DNA from: Coriaria nepalensis
Lineage: Eukaryota > Streptophyta > Magnoliopsida > Cucurbitales > Coriariaceae
Assembly: GCA_027186245.1 (NCBI GenBank)
Contig: CP114496.1
Span: 4,989,501-5,053,500 of the forward strand
Length of the DNA: 64,000 nt
Direction of reading: 5' to 3'
Made by a program: the position numbers and the translations under genes. Shown here piece by piece: positions 22,157-36,067 of this stretch. Below the pieces are notes generated by a model. The model saw only the letters and a list, made by a program, of their open reading frames with translations. It ran no database searches and was not told the DNA's origin. Numbering within the stretch: the stretch's first letter is position 1; each line of letters opens with the position of its first letter.

Positions 22157-23575
22157 CAAACACAGGTTCTGGGCATAACTTGCAAATGATCAATGCAAGG
22201 AAAGTGTGCATTAGTTTAACCTTAAAATCATTTGAATGAGTCATTTCAGGTCAATAACATATTACAAAGCAAGTTGAACGAATTCTATTTTCGCACTACA
22301 AACACAGGTTCTGGGCATAACTTGCAAATGATCAATGCAAGGAAAGTGTGGATTAGTTTAGCCTTAAAATCATTTGAATGAGTCATTTCATCTCAATAAC
22401 ATATTACAAAGCAAGTTGAACGAATTCTATTTTCGCACTACAAACACAGGTTTTGGGCATAACTTGCACATGGCTATTGCAAGGAAACTGTGCATTAGTT
22501 TAATCTTAAAATCATTTGAATGAGTCATTTCAAGTCAATAACTATTTCAAAGCAAGTTGAACGAATTCTATTTTCGCACTACAAACACAGGTTTTGGGCA
22601 TAACTTGCACATGGCCAATGCAAGGAAAGTGTGCATTAGTTTAACCTTAAAATCATTTGGATGAGTCATTTCAGGTCAATAACATATTTCAAAGCAAGTT
22701 GAACGAATTCTTTTTTCGCACTACAAACACAGGCTTTGGGCATAACTTGCACATGGCCAATGCAAGGAAAGTGTGCATTAGTTTAACCTTAAAATCATTT
22801 GGATGAGTCATTTCAGGTCAATAACATATTTCAAAGCAAGTTGAACGAATTCTTTTTTCGCACTACAAACACAGGCTTTGGGCATAACTTGCACATGGCC
22901 AATGCAAGGAAAGTGTGCATTAGTTTAATCTTAAAATCATTTGAATGAGTCATTTCAGGTCAATAACATATTTCAAAGCAAGTTGAACGAATTCTTTTTT
23001 CGCACTACAAACACAGGCTTTGGGCATAACTTGCAAATGATCAATGCAAGGAAAGTGTGCATTAGTTTAACCTTAAAATCATTTGAATGAGTCATTTCAG
23101 GTCAATAACATATTTCAAAGCAAGTTGAACGAATTCTTTTTTCGCACTACAAACACAGGTTCTGGGCATAACTTGCAAATGATCAATGCAAGGAAAGTGT
23201 GCATTAGTTTAACCTTAAAATCATTTGGATGAGTCATTTCAGGTCAATAACATATTTCAAAGCAAGTTGAACGAATTCTTTTTTCGCACTACAAACACAG
23301 GCTTTGGGCATAACTTGCACATGGCCAATGCAAGGAAAGTGTGCATTAGTTTAACCTTAAAATCATTTGGATGAGTCATTTCAGGTCAATAACATATTTC
23401 AAAGCAAGTTGAACGAATTCTTTTTTCGCACTACAAACACAGGCTTTGGGCATAACTTGCACATGGCCAATGCAAGGAAAGTGTGCATTAGTTTAACCTT
23501 AAAATCATTTGGATGAGTCATTTCAGGTCAATAACATATTTCAAAGCAAGTTGAACGAATTCTTTTTTCGCACTA
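21873..23575. repeat. 12-monomer HOR (1703 bp), copy 1
   Basis: Twelve monomers including one of 141 bp (22441). The same order restarts at 23576, 1703 bp later; the 141-bp deletion marker is at 22539 and 24242. The first two monomers also belong to the end of the preceding 20-mer, so the 12-mer seems to have grown out of that edge. This is where the GGATGAG, GGCTTTGGG and CTTTTTTCG variants become abundant. Confidence 0.88.
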
Positions 23576-25136
23576 CAAACACAGGTTTTGGGCATAACTT
23601 GCACATGGCCAATGCAAGGAAACTGTGCATTAGTTTAATCTTAAAATCATTTGAATGAGTCATTTCAAGTCAATAACATATTTCAAAGCAAGTTGAACGA
23701 ATTCTATTTTCGCACTACAAACACAGGTTTTGGGCATAACTTGCAAATGATCAATGCAAGGAAATTGTGCATTAGTTTAACCTTAAAATCATTTGAATGA
23801 GTCATTTCAGGTCAATAACATATTTCAAAGCAAGTTGAACGAATTCTTTTTTCGCACTACAAACACAGGTTCTGGGCATAACTTGCAAATGATCAATGCA
23901 AGGAAAGTGTGCATTAGTTTAACCTTAAAATCATTTGAATGAGTCATTTCAGGTCAATAACATATTACAAAGCAAGTTGAACGAATTCTATTTTCGCACT
24001 ACAAACACAGGTTCTGGGCATAACTTGCAAATGATCAATGCAAGGAAAGTGTGGATTAGTTTAGCCTTAAAATCATTTGAATGAGTCATTTCAACTCAAT
24101 AACATATTACAAAGCAAGTTGAACGAATTCTATTTTCGCACTACAAACACAGGTTTTGGGCATAACTTGCACATGGCTATTGCAAGGAAACTGTGCATTA
24201 GTTTAATCTTAAAATCATTTGAATGAGTCATTTCAAGTCAATAACTATTTCAAAGCAAGTTGAACGAATTCTATTTTCGCACTACAAACACAGGTTTTGG
24301 GCATAACTTGCACATGGCCAATGCAAGGAAAGTGTGCATTAGTTTAACCTTAAAATCATTTGGATGAGTCATTTCAGGTCAATAACATATTTCAAAGCAA
24401 GTTGAACGAATTCTTTTTTCGCACTACAAACACAGGCTTTGGGCATAACTTGCACATGGCCAATGCAAGGAAAGTGTGCATTAGTTTAACCTTAAAATCA
24501 TTTGGATGAGTCATTTCAGGTCAATAACATATTTCAAAGCAAGTTGAACGAATTCTTTTTTCGCACTACAAACACAGGCTTTGGGCATAACTTGCACATG
24601 GCCAATGCAAGGAAAGTGTGCATTAGTTTAATCTTAAAATCATTTGAATGAGTCATTTCAGGTCAATAACATATTTCAAAGCAAGTTGAACGAATTCTTT
24701 TTTCGCACTACAAACACAGGCTTTGGGCATAACTTGCAAATGATCAATGCAAGGAAAGTGTGCATTAGTTTAACCTTAAAATCATTTGAATGAGTCATTT
24801 CAGGTCAATAACATATTTCAAAGCAAGTTGAACGAATTCTTTTTTCGCACTACAAACACAGGTTCTGGGCATAACTTGCAAATGATCAATGCAAGGAAAG
24901 TGTGCATTAGTTTAACCTTAAAATCATTTGGATGAGTCATTTCAGGTCAATAACATATTTCAAAGCAAGTTGAACGAATTCTTTTTTCGCACTACAAACA
25001 CAGGCTTTGGGCATAACTTGCACATGGCCAATGCAAGGAAAGTGTGCATTAGTTTAACCTTAAAATCATTTGGATGAGTCATTTCAGGTCAATAACATAT
25101 TACAAAGCAAGTTGAACGAATTCTATTTTCGCACTA
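23576..25136. repeat. 12-monomer HOR, copy 2, truncated
   Basis: Eleven monomers matching 21873-23433. The last one (24995) is hybrid: a GGCTTTGGG/GGATGAG front joined to an ATATTACAAAG/CTATTTTCG back, where the first copy has ATATTTC/CTTTTTT. TCAACTC appears in the monomer at 24002 where copy 1 has TCATCTC. Confidence 0.85.
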
Positions 25137-25277
25137 CAAACACAGGTTTTGGGCATAACTTGCACATGGCTATTGCAAGGAAACTGTGCATTAGTTTAAT
25201 CTTAAAATCATTTGAATGAGTCATTTCAAGTCAATAACTATTTCAAAGCAAGTTGAACGAATTCTATTTTCGCACTA

Positions 25278-28200
25278 CAAACACAGGTTTTGGGCATAAC
25301 TTGCACATGGCCAATGCAAGGAAAGTGTGCATTAGTTTAACCTTAAAATCATTTGGATGAGTCTTTTCAGGTCAATAACATATTTCAAAGCAAGTTGAAC
25401 GAATTCTTTTTTCGCACTACAAACACAGGCTTTGGGCATAACTTGCACATGGCCAATGCAAGGAAAGTGTGCATTAGTTTAACCTTAAAATCATTTGGAT
25501 GAGTCATTTCAGGTCAATAACTATTTCAAAGCAAGTTGAACGAATTCTATTTTCGCACTACAAACACAGGTTTTGGGCATAACTTGCACATGGCCAATGC
25601 AAGGAAAGTGTGCATTAGTTTAACCTTAAAATCATTTGGATGAGTCATTTCAGGTCAATAACATATTTCAAAGCAAGTTGAACGAATTCTTTTTTCGCAC
25701 TACAAACACAGGCTTTGGGCATAACTTGCACATGGCCAATGCAAGGAAAGTGTGCATTAGTTTAACCTTAAAATCATTTGGATGAGTCATTTCAGGTCAA
25801 TAACATATTTCAAAGCAAGTTGAACGAATTCTTTTTTCGCACTACAAACACAGGCTTTGGGCATAACTTGCACATGGCCAATGCAAGGAAAGTGTGCATT
25901 AGTTTAATCTTCAAATCATTTGAATGAGTCATTTCAGGTCAATAACATATTACAAAGCAAGTTGAACGAATTCTATTTTCGCACTACAAACACAGGTTCT
26001 GGGCATAACTTGCAAATGATCAATGCAAGGAAAGTGAGGATTAGTTTAGCCTTAAAATCATTTGATTGAGTCATTTCAGGTCAATAACATATTTCAAAGC
26101 AAGTTGAACGAATTCTATTTTCGCACTACAAACACAGGTTTTGGGCATAACTTGCAAATGATCAATGCAAGGAAAGTGTGCATTAGTTTAGCCTTAAAAT
26201 CATTTGAATGAGTCATTTCAACTCAATAACATATTACAAAGCAAGTTGAATGAATTCCATTTTCGCACTACAAACACAGGTTTTGGGCATAACTTGCACA
26301 TGGCTATTGCAAGGAAACTGTGCATTAGTTTAATCTTAAAATCATTTGAATGAGTCATTTCAAGTCAATAACTATTTCAAAGCAAGTTGAACGAATTCTA
26401 TTTTCGCACTACAAACACAGGTTTTGGGCATAACTTGCACATGGCCAATGCAAGGAAAGTGTGCATTAGTTTAACCTTAAAATCATTTGGATGAGTCTTT
26501 TCAGGTCAATAACATATTTCAAAGCAAGTTGAACGAATTCTTTTTTCGCACTACAAACACAGGCTTTGGGCATAACTTGCACATGGCCAATGCAAGGAAA
26601 GTGTGCATTAGTTTAACCTTAAAATCATTTGGATGAGTCATTTCAGGTCAATAACATATTTCAAAGCAAGTTGAACGAATTCTTTTTTCGCACTACAAAC
26701 ACAGGATTTGGGCATAACTTGCAAATGGTCAATGCAAGGAAAGTGTGCATTAGTTTAGCCTTAAAATCATTTGAATGAGTTATTTCAAGTCAATAACATA
26801 TTGCAAAGCAAGTTGAACGAATTCTATTTTCGCACTACAATCACAGGTTTTGAGCATAACTTGCAAATGATCAATGCAAGGAAAGTGTGCATTAGTTTAA
26901 CCTTAAAATCATTTGAATGAGTCATTTCAGGTCAATAACATATTTCATAGCATATTCAACGAATTCTATTTTCGCACTACAAACACTAGTTTTGTGCATA
27001 ACTTGCAAATGGTCAATGCAAGGAAACTGTGTCCATTACTTTAGCCTTAAAATCATTTGATTGAGTCATTTCAAGTCAATAACATATTTCAAAGCAAGTT
27101 GAACGAATTCTATTTTCGCACTACAAACACAGGTTTTGGGCATAACTTGCACATGGCCAATGCAAGGAAAGTGTGCATTAGTTTAACCTTAAAATCATTT
27201 GAATGAGTCATTTCAAGTCAATAACATATTTCAAATCAAGTTGAACGAATTCTATTTTCGCACTACAAACACAGGTTTTGGGCATAACTTGCACATGGCC
27301 AATGCAAGGAAAGTGTGCATTAGTTTAACCTTAAAATCATTTGGATGAGTCATTTCAGGTCAATAACATATTTCAAAGCAAGTTGAACGAATTCTTTTTT
27401 CGCACTACAAACACAGGCTTTGGGCATAACTTGCACATGGCCAATGCAAGGAAAGTGTGCATTAGTTTAACCTTAAAATCATTTGGATGAGTCATTTCAG
27501 GTCAATAACTATTTCAAAGCAAGTTGAACGAATTCTATTTTCGCACTACAAACACAGGTTTTGGGCATAACTTGCACATGGCCAATGCAAGGAAAGTGTG
27601 CATTCGTTTAACCTTAAAATCATTTGGATGAGTCATTTCAGGTCAATAACATATTTCAAAGCAAGTTGAACGAATTCTATTTTCGCACTACAAACACTAG
27701 TTTTGTGCATAACTTGCAAATGGTCAATGCAAGGAAATTGTGTCCATTACTTTAGCCTTAAAATCATTTGATTGAGTCATTTCAAGTCAATAACATATTT
27801 CAAAGCAAGTTGAACGAATTCTATTTTCGCACTACAAACACAGGTTTTGGGCATAACTTGCACATGGCCAATGCAAGGAAAGTGTGCATTAGTTTAACCT
27901 TAAAATCATTTGAATGAGTCATTTCAAGTCAATAACATATTTCAAATCAAGTTGAACGAATTCTATTTTCGCACTACAAACACAGGTTTTGGGCATAACT
28001 TGCACATGGCCAATGCAAGGAAACTGTGCATTAGTTTAATCTTAAAATCATTTGAATGAGTCATTTCAAGTCAATAACATATTTCAAAGCAAGTTGAACG
28101 AATTCTATTTTCGCACTACAAACACAGGTTTTGGGCATAACTTGCAAATGATCAATGCAAGGAAATTGTGCATTAGTTTAACCTTAAAATCATTTGAATG

Positions 28201-29110
28201 AGTCATTTCAGGTCAATAACATATTTCAAAGCAAGTTGAACGAATTCTTTTTTCGCACTACAAACACAGGTTCTGGGCATAACTTGCAAATGATCAATGC
28301 AAGGAAAGTGTGCATTAGTTTAACCTTAAAATCATTTGAATGAGTCATTTCAGGTCAATAACATATTACAAAGCAAGTTGAACGAATTCTATTTTCGCAC
28401 TACAAACACAGGTTCTGGGCATAACTTGCAAATGATCAATGCAAGGAAAGTGTGGATTAGTTTAGCCTTAAAATCATTTGAATGAGTCATTTCAACTCAA
28501 TAACATATTACAAAGCAAGTTGAACGAATTCTATTTTCGCACTACAAACACAGGTTTTGGGCATAACTTGCACATGGCTATTGCAAGGAAACTGTGCATT
28601 AGTTTAATCTTAAAATCATTTGAATGAGTCATTTCAAGTCAATAACTATTTCAAAGCAAGTTGAACGAATTCTATTTTCGCACTACAAACACAGGTTTTG
28701 GGCATAACTTGCACATGGCCAATGCAAGGAAACTGTGCATTAGTTTAACCTTAAAATCATTTGGATGAGTCATTTCAGGTCAATAACATATTTCAAAGCA
28801 AGTTGAACGAATTCTTTTTTCGCACTACAAACACAGGCTTTGGGCATAACTTGCACATGGCCAATGCAAGGAAAGTGTGCATTAGTTTAACCTTAAAATC
28901 ATTTGGATGAGTCATTTCAGGTCAATAACTATTTCAAAGCAAGTTGAACGAATTCTATTTTCGCACTACAAACACAGGTTTTGGGCATAACTTGCACATG
29001 GCCAATGCAAGGAAAGTGTGCATTAGTTTAACCTTAAAATCATTTGGATGAGTCATTTCAGGTCAATAACATATTTCAAAGCAAGTTGAACGAATTCTTT
29101 TTTCGCACTA
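25278..29110. repeat. 3.8-kb segment, left copy (offset 5819 bp)
   Basis: Twenty-seven monomers repeated at 31097-34929 with a constant 5819-bp offset. Shared private markers are GAGTCTTTTCAGG (25361/31180 and 26494/32313), ATCTTCAAATC (25911/31730), GCATTCGTTTAACC (about 27605/33424) and paired GTGTCC monomers 711 bp apart (27029/27740 and 32848/33559). The copies diverge at the end of the last monomer: CTTTTTTCG here, CTATTTTCG in the other. Confidence 0.92.
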
Positions 29111-31096
29111 CAAACACAGGCTTTGGGCATAACTTGCACATGGCCAATGCAAGGAAAGTGTGCATTAGTTTAACCTTAAAATCATTTGGATGAGTCATTT
29201 CAGGTCAATAACATATTTCAAAGCAAGTTGAACGAATTCTTTTTTCGCACTACAAACACAGGCTTTGGGCATAACTTGCACATGGCCAATGCAAGGAAAG
29301 TGTGCATTAGTTTAATCTTCAAATCATTTGAATGAGTCATTTCAGGTCAATAACATATTTCGAAGCAAGTTGAACGAATTCTTTTTTCGCACTACAAACA
29401 CAGGCTTTGGGCATAACTTGCAAATGATCAATGCAAGGAAAGTGTGCATTAGTTTAACCTTAAAATCATTTGAATGAGTCATTTCAGGTCAATAACATAT
29501 TTCAAAGCAAGTTGAACGAATTCTTTTTTCGCACTACAAACACAGGTTCTGGGCATAACTTGCAAATGATCAATGCAAGGAAAGTGTGCATTAGTTTAAC
29601 CTTAAAATCATTTGAATGAGTCATTTCAGGTCAATAACATATTACAAAGCAAGTTGAACGAATTCTATTTTCGCACTACAAACACAGGTTCTGGGCATAA
29701 CTTGCAAATGATCAATGCAAGGAAAGTGAGGATTAGTTTAGCCTTAAAATCATTTGATTGAGTCATTTCAGGTCAATAACATATTTCAAAGCAAGTTGAA
29801 CGAATTCTATTTTCGCACTACAAACACAGGTTTTGGGCATAACTTGCAAATGATCAATGCAAGGAAAGTGTGCATTAGTTTAGCCTTAAAATCATTTGAA
29901 TGAGTCATTTCAGGTCAATAACATATTACAAAGCAAGTTGAACGAATTCTTTTTTCGCACTACAAACACAGGTTCTGGGCATAACTTGCAAATGATCAAT
30001 GCAAGGAAAGTGAGGATTAGTTTAGCCTTAAAATCATTTGATTGAGTTATTTCAGGTCAATAACATATTTCAAAGCAAGTTGAACGAATTCTATTTTCGC
30101 ACTACAAACACAGGTTTTGGGCATAACTTGCAAATGATCAATGCAAGCAAAGTGTGCATTAGTTTAGCCTTAAAATCATTTGAATGAGTCATTTCAACTC
30201 AATAACATATTACAAAGCAAGTTGAACGAATTCTATTTTCGCACTACAAACACAGGTTTTGGGCATAACTTGCACATGGCCAATGCAAGGAAAGTGTGCA
30301 TTAGTTTAACCTTAAAATCATTTGGATGAGTCATTTCAGGTCAATAACATATTTCAAAGCAAGTTGAACGAATTCTTTTTTCGCACTACAAACACAGGTT
30401 CTGGGCATAACTTGCAAATGATCAATGCAAGGAAAGTGAGGATTAGTTTAGCCTTAAAATCATTTGATTGAGTCATTTCAGGTCAATAACATATTTCAAA
30501 GCAAGTTGAACGAATTCTATTTTCGCACTACAAACACAGGTTTTGGGCATAACTTGCAAATGATCAATGCAAGGAAAGTGTGCATTAGTTTAGCCTTAAA
30601 ATCATTTGAATGAGTCATTTCAACTCAATAACATATTACAAAGCAAGTTGAACGAATTCCATTTTCGCACTACAAACACAGGTTTTGGGCATAACTTGCA
30701 CATGGCTATTGCAAGGAAACTGTGCATTAGTTTAATCTTAAAATCATTTGAATGAGTCATTTCAAGTCAATAACTATTTCAAAGCAAGTTGAACAAATTC
30801 TATTTTCGCACTACAAACACAGGTTTTGGGCATAACTTGCACATGGCCAATGCAAGGAAAGTGTGCATTAGTTTAACCTTAAAATCATTTGGATGAGTCA
30901 TTTCAGGTCAATAACATATTTCAAAGCAAGTTGAACGAATTCTTTTTTCGCACTACAAACACAGGCTTTGGGCATAACTTGCACATGGCCAATGCAAGGA
31001 AACTGTGCATTAGTTTAATCTTAAAATCATTTGAATGAGTCAATTCAAGTCAATAACTATTTCAAAGCAAGTTGAACGAATTCTATTTTCGCACTA
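29111..31096. repeat. Fourteen monomers between the two 3.8-kb copies
   Basis: These monomers share types with the neighbouring HORs. A GGTTCTGGG/GTGAGGATTAG/GATTGAG monomer recurs three times at close range (29679, 29963, 30389), each followed by an AAATGATC/AGCC monomer. This suggests small recent duplications of two or three monomers. Two 141-bp monomers (30673, 30956) close the segment. Confidence 0.8.
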
Positions 31097-34000
31097 CAAA
31101 CACAGGTTTTGGGCATAACTTGCACATGGCCAATGCAAGGAAAGTGTGCATTAGTTTAACCTTAAAATCATTTGGATGAGTCTTTTCAGGTCAATAACAT
31201 ATTTCAAAGCAAGTTGAACGAATTCTTTTTTCGCACTACAAACACAGGCTTTGGGCATAACTTGCACATGGCCAATGCAAGGAAAGTGTGCATTAGTTTA
31301 ACCTTAAAATCATTTGGATGAGTCATTTCAGGTCAATAACTATTTCAAAGCAAGTTGAACGAATTCTATTTTCGCACTACAAACACAGGTTTTGGGCATA
31401 ACTTGCACATGGCCAATGCAAGGAAAGTGTGCATTAGTTTAACCTTAAAATCATTTGGATGAGTCATTTCAGGTCAATAACATATTTCAAAGCAAGTTGA
31501 ACGAATTCTTTTTTCGCACTACAAACACAGGCTTTGGGCATAACTTGCACATGGCCAATGCAAGGAAAGTGTGCATTAGTTTAACCTTAAAATCATTTGG
31601 ATGAGTCATTTCAGGTCAATAACATATTTCAAAGCAAGTTGAACGAATTCTTTTTTCGCACTACAAACACAGGCTTTGGGCATAACTTGCACATGGCCAA
31701 TGCAAGGAAAGTGTGCATTAGTTTAATCTTCAAATCATTTGAATGAGTCATTTCAGGTCAATAACATATTACAAAGCAAGTTGAACGAATTCTATTTTCG
31801 CACTACAAACACAGGTTCTGGGCATAACTTGCAAATGATCAATGCAAGGAAAGTGAGGATTAGTTTAGCCTTAAAATCATTTGATTGAGTCATTTCAGGT
31901 CAATAACATATTTCAAAGCAAGTTGAACGAATTCTATTTTCGCACTACAAACACAGGTTTTGGGCATAACTTGCAAATGATCAATGCAAGGAAAGTGTGC
32001 ATTAGTTTAGCCTTAAAATCATTTGAATGAGTCATTTCAACTCAATAACATATTACAAAGCAAGTTGAACGAATTCCATTTTCGCACTACAAACACAGGT
32101 TTTGGGCATAACTTGCACATGGCTATTGCAAGGAAACTGTGCATTAGTTTAATCTTAAAATCATTTGAATGAGTCATTTCAAGTCAATAACTATTTCAAA
32201 GCAAGTTGAACGAATTCTATTTTCGCACTACAAACACAGGTTTTGGGCATAACTTGCACATGGCCAATGCAAGGAAAGTGTGCATTAGTTTAACCTTAAA
32301 ATCATTTGGATGAGTCTTTTCAGGTCAATAACATATTTCAAAGCAAGTTGAACGAATTCTTTTTTCGCACTACAAACACAGGCTTTGGGCATAACTTGCA
32401 CATGGCCAATGCAAGGAAAGTGTGCATTAGTTTAACCTTAAAATCATTTGGATGAGTCATTTCAGGTCAATAACATATTTCAAAGCAAGTTGAACGAATT
32501 CTTTTTTCGCACTACAAACACAGGATTTGGGCATAACTTGCAAATGGTCAATGCAAGGAAAGTGTGCATTAGTTTAGCCTTAAAATCATTTGAATGAGTT
32601 ATTTCAAGTCAATAACATATTGCAAAGCAAGTTGAACGAATTCTATTTTCGCACTACAATCACAGGTTTTGAGCATAACTTGCAAATGATCAATGCAAGG
32701 AAAGTGTGCATTAGTTTAACCTTAAAATCATTTGAATGAGTCATTTCAGGTCAATAACATATTTCATAGCATATTCAACGAATTCTATTTTCGCACTACA
32801 AACACTAGTTTTGTGCATAACTTGCAAATGGTCAATGCAAGGAAACTGTGTCCATTACTTTAGCCTTAAAATCATTTGATTGAGTCATTTCAAGTCAATA
32901 ACATATTTCAAAGCAAGTTGAACGAATTCTATTTTCGCACTACAAACACAGGTTTTGGGCATAACTTGCACATGGCCAATGCAAGGAAAGTGTGCATTAG
33001 TTTAACCTTAAAATCATTTGAATGAGTCATTTCAAGTCAATAACATATTTCAAATCAAGTTGAACGAATTCTATTTTCGCACTACAAACACAGGTTTTGG
33101 GCATAACTTGCACATGGCCAATGCAAGGAAAGTGTGCATTAGTTTAACCTTAAAATCATTTGGATGAGTCATTTCAGGTCAATAACATATTTCAAAGCAA
33201 GTTGAACGAATTCTTTTTTCGCACTACAAACACAGGCTTTGGGCATAACTTGCACATGGCCAATGCAAGGAAAGTGTGCATTAGTTTAACCTTAAAATCA
33301 TTTGGATGAGTCATTTCAGGTCAATAACTATTTCAAAGCAAGTTGAACGAATTCTATTTTCGCACTACAAACACAGGTTTTGGGCATAACTTGCACATGG
33401 CCAATGCAAGGAAAGTGTGCATTCGTTTAACCTTAAAATCATTTGGATGAGTCATTTCAGGTCAATAACATATTTCAAAGCAAGTTGAACGAATTCTATT
33501 TTCGCACTACAAACACTAGTTTTGTGCATAACTTGCAAATGGTCAATGCAAGGAAACTGTGTCCATTACTTTAGCCTTAAAATCATTTGATTGAGTCATT
33601 TCAAGTCAATAACATATTTCAAAGCAAGTTGAACGAATTCTATTTTCGCACTACAAACACAGGTTTTGGGCATAACTTGCACATGGCCAATGCAAGGAAA
33701 GTGTGCATTAGTTTAACCTTAAAATCATTTGAATGAGTCATTTCAAGTCAATAACATATTTCAAATCAAGTTGAACGAATTCTATTTTCGCACTACAAAC
33801 ACAGGTTTTGGGCATAACTTGCACATGGCCAATGCAAGGAAACTGTGCATTAGTTTAATCTTAAAATCATTTGAATGAGTCATTTCAAGTCAATAACATA
33901 TTTCAAAGCAAGTTGAACGAATTCTATTTTCGCACTACAAACACAGGTTTTGGGCATAACTTGCAAATGATCAATGCAAGGAAATTGTGCATTAGTTTAA

Positions 34001-34929
34001 CCTTAAAATCATTTGAATGAGTCATTTCAGGTCAATAACATATTTCAAAGCAAGTTGAACGAATTCTTTTTTCGCACTACAAACACAGGTTCTGGGCATA
34101 ACTTGCAAATGATCAATGCAAGGAAAGTGTGCATTAGTTTAACCTTAAAATCATTTGAATGAGTCATTTCAGGTCAATAACATATTACAAAGCAAGTTGA
34201 ACGAATTCTATTTTCGCACTACAAACACAGGTTCTGGGCATAACTTGCAAATGATCAATGCAAGGAAAGTGTGGATTAGTTTAGCCTTAAAATCATTTGA
34301 ATGAGTCATTTCAACTCAATAACATATTACAAAGCAAGTTGAACGAATTCTATTTTCGCACTACAAACACAGGTTTTGGGCATAACTTGCACATGGCTAT
34401 TGCAAGGAAACTGTGCATTAGTTTAATCTTAAAATCATTTGAATGAGTCATTTCAAGTCAATAACTATTTCAAAGCAAGTTGAACGAATTCTATTTTCGC
34501 ACTACAAACACAGGTTTTGGGCATAACTTGCACATGGCCAATGCAAGGAAAGTGTGCATTAGTTTAACCTTAAAATCATTTGGATGAGTCATTTCAGGTC
34601 AATAACATATTTCAAAGCAAGTTGAACGAATTCTTTTTTCGCACTACAAACACAGGCTTTGGGCATAACTTGCACATGGCCAATGCAAGGAAAGTGTGCA
34701 TTAGTTTAACCTTAAAATCATTTGGATGAGTCATTTCAGGTCAATAACTATTTCAAAGCAAGTTGAACGAATTCTATTTTCGCACTACAAACACAGGTTT
34801 TGGGCATAACTTGCACATGGCCAATGCATGGAAAGTGTGCATTAGTTTAACCTTAAAATCATTTGGATGAGTCATTTCAGGTCAATAACATATTTCAAAG
34901 CAAGTTGAACGAATTCTATTTTCGCACTA
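31097..34929. repeat. 3.8-kb segment, right copy (offset 5819 bp)
   Basis: Right copy of 25278-29110, the same length to the base. Differences noticed are AACTGTGTCC at 33559 versus AATTGTGTCC at 27740, AAAGTG versus AAACTG near 34552/28733, and CCAATGCATGG near 34825. Confidence 0.92.
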
Positions 34930-36067
34930 CAAACACTAGTTTTGTGCATAACTTGCAAATGGTCAATGCAAGGAAACTGTGTCCATTACTTTAGCCTTAA
35001 AATCATTTGATTGAGTCATTTCAAGTCAATAACATATTTCAAAGCAAGTTGAACGAATTCTATTTTCGCACTACAAACACAGGTTTTGGGCATAACTTGC
35101 ACAAGGCCAATGCAAGGAAAGTGTGCATTAGTTTAACCTTAAAATCATTTGAATGAGTCATTTCAAGTCAATAACATATTTCAAATCAAGTTGAACGAAT
35201 TCTATTTTCGCACTACAAACACAGGTTTTGGGCATAACTTGCACATGGCCAATGCAAGGAAACTGTGCATTAGTTTAATCTTAAAATCATTTGAATGAGT
35301 CATTTCAAGTCAATAACATATTTCAAAGCAAGTTGAACGAATTCTATTTTCGCACTACAAACACAGGTTTTGGGCATAACTTGCAAATGATCAATGCAAG
35401 GAAAGTGTGCATTAGTTTAACCTTAAAATCATTTGAATGAGTCATTTCAGGTCAATAACATATTTCAAAGCAAGTTGAACGAATTCTTTTTTCGCACTAC
35501 AAACACAGGTTCTGGGCATAACTTGCAAATGATCAATGCAAGGAAAGTGTGCATTAGTTTAACCTTAAAATCATTTGAATGAGTCATTTCAGGTCAATAA
35601 CATATTACAAAGCAAGTTGAACGAATTCTATTTTCGCACTACAAACACAGGTTCTGGGCATAACTTGCAAATGATCAATGCAAGGAAAGTGAGGATTAGT
35701 TTAGCCTTAAAATCATTTGATTGAGTCATTTCAGGTCAATAACATATTTCAAAGCAAGTTGAACGAATTCTATTTTCGCACTACAAACACAGGTTTTGGG
35801 CATAACTTGCAAATGGTCAATGCAAGGAAAGTGTGCATTAGTTTAGCCTTAAAATCATTTGAATGAGTTATTTCAAGTCAATAACATATTGCAAAGCAAG
35901 TTGAACGAATTCTATTTTCGCACTACAATCACAGGTTTTGGGCATAACTTGCAAATGATCAATGCAAGGAAAGTGTGCATTAGTTTAACCTTAAAATCAT
36001 TTGAATGAGTCATTTCAGGTCAATAACATATTTCATAGCATATTCAACGAATTCTATTTTCGCACTA
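34930..36067. repeat. Eight-monomer transition into the 25-mer HOR
   Basis: Begins with a 144-bp CACTAG/TTGTGC monomer and ends just before the next one (34979 to 36117 between GTGTCC markers, 1138 bp). The order resembles the second half of the 25-mer but skips several monomers. A private CACAAGGCC change lies near 35101. Confidence 0.75.

Noticed and set aside
22134..22160. Transposon or target-site junction at the 20-mer/12-mer boundary
   Set aside because: The change is a switch between monomer variants in register (GAACAAATTCTATTTT to GAACGAATTCTTTTTT), without foreign sequence or target-site duplication.
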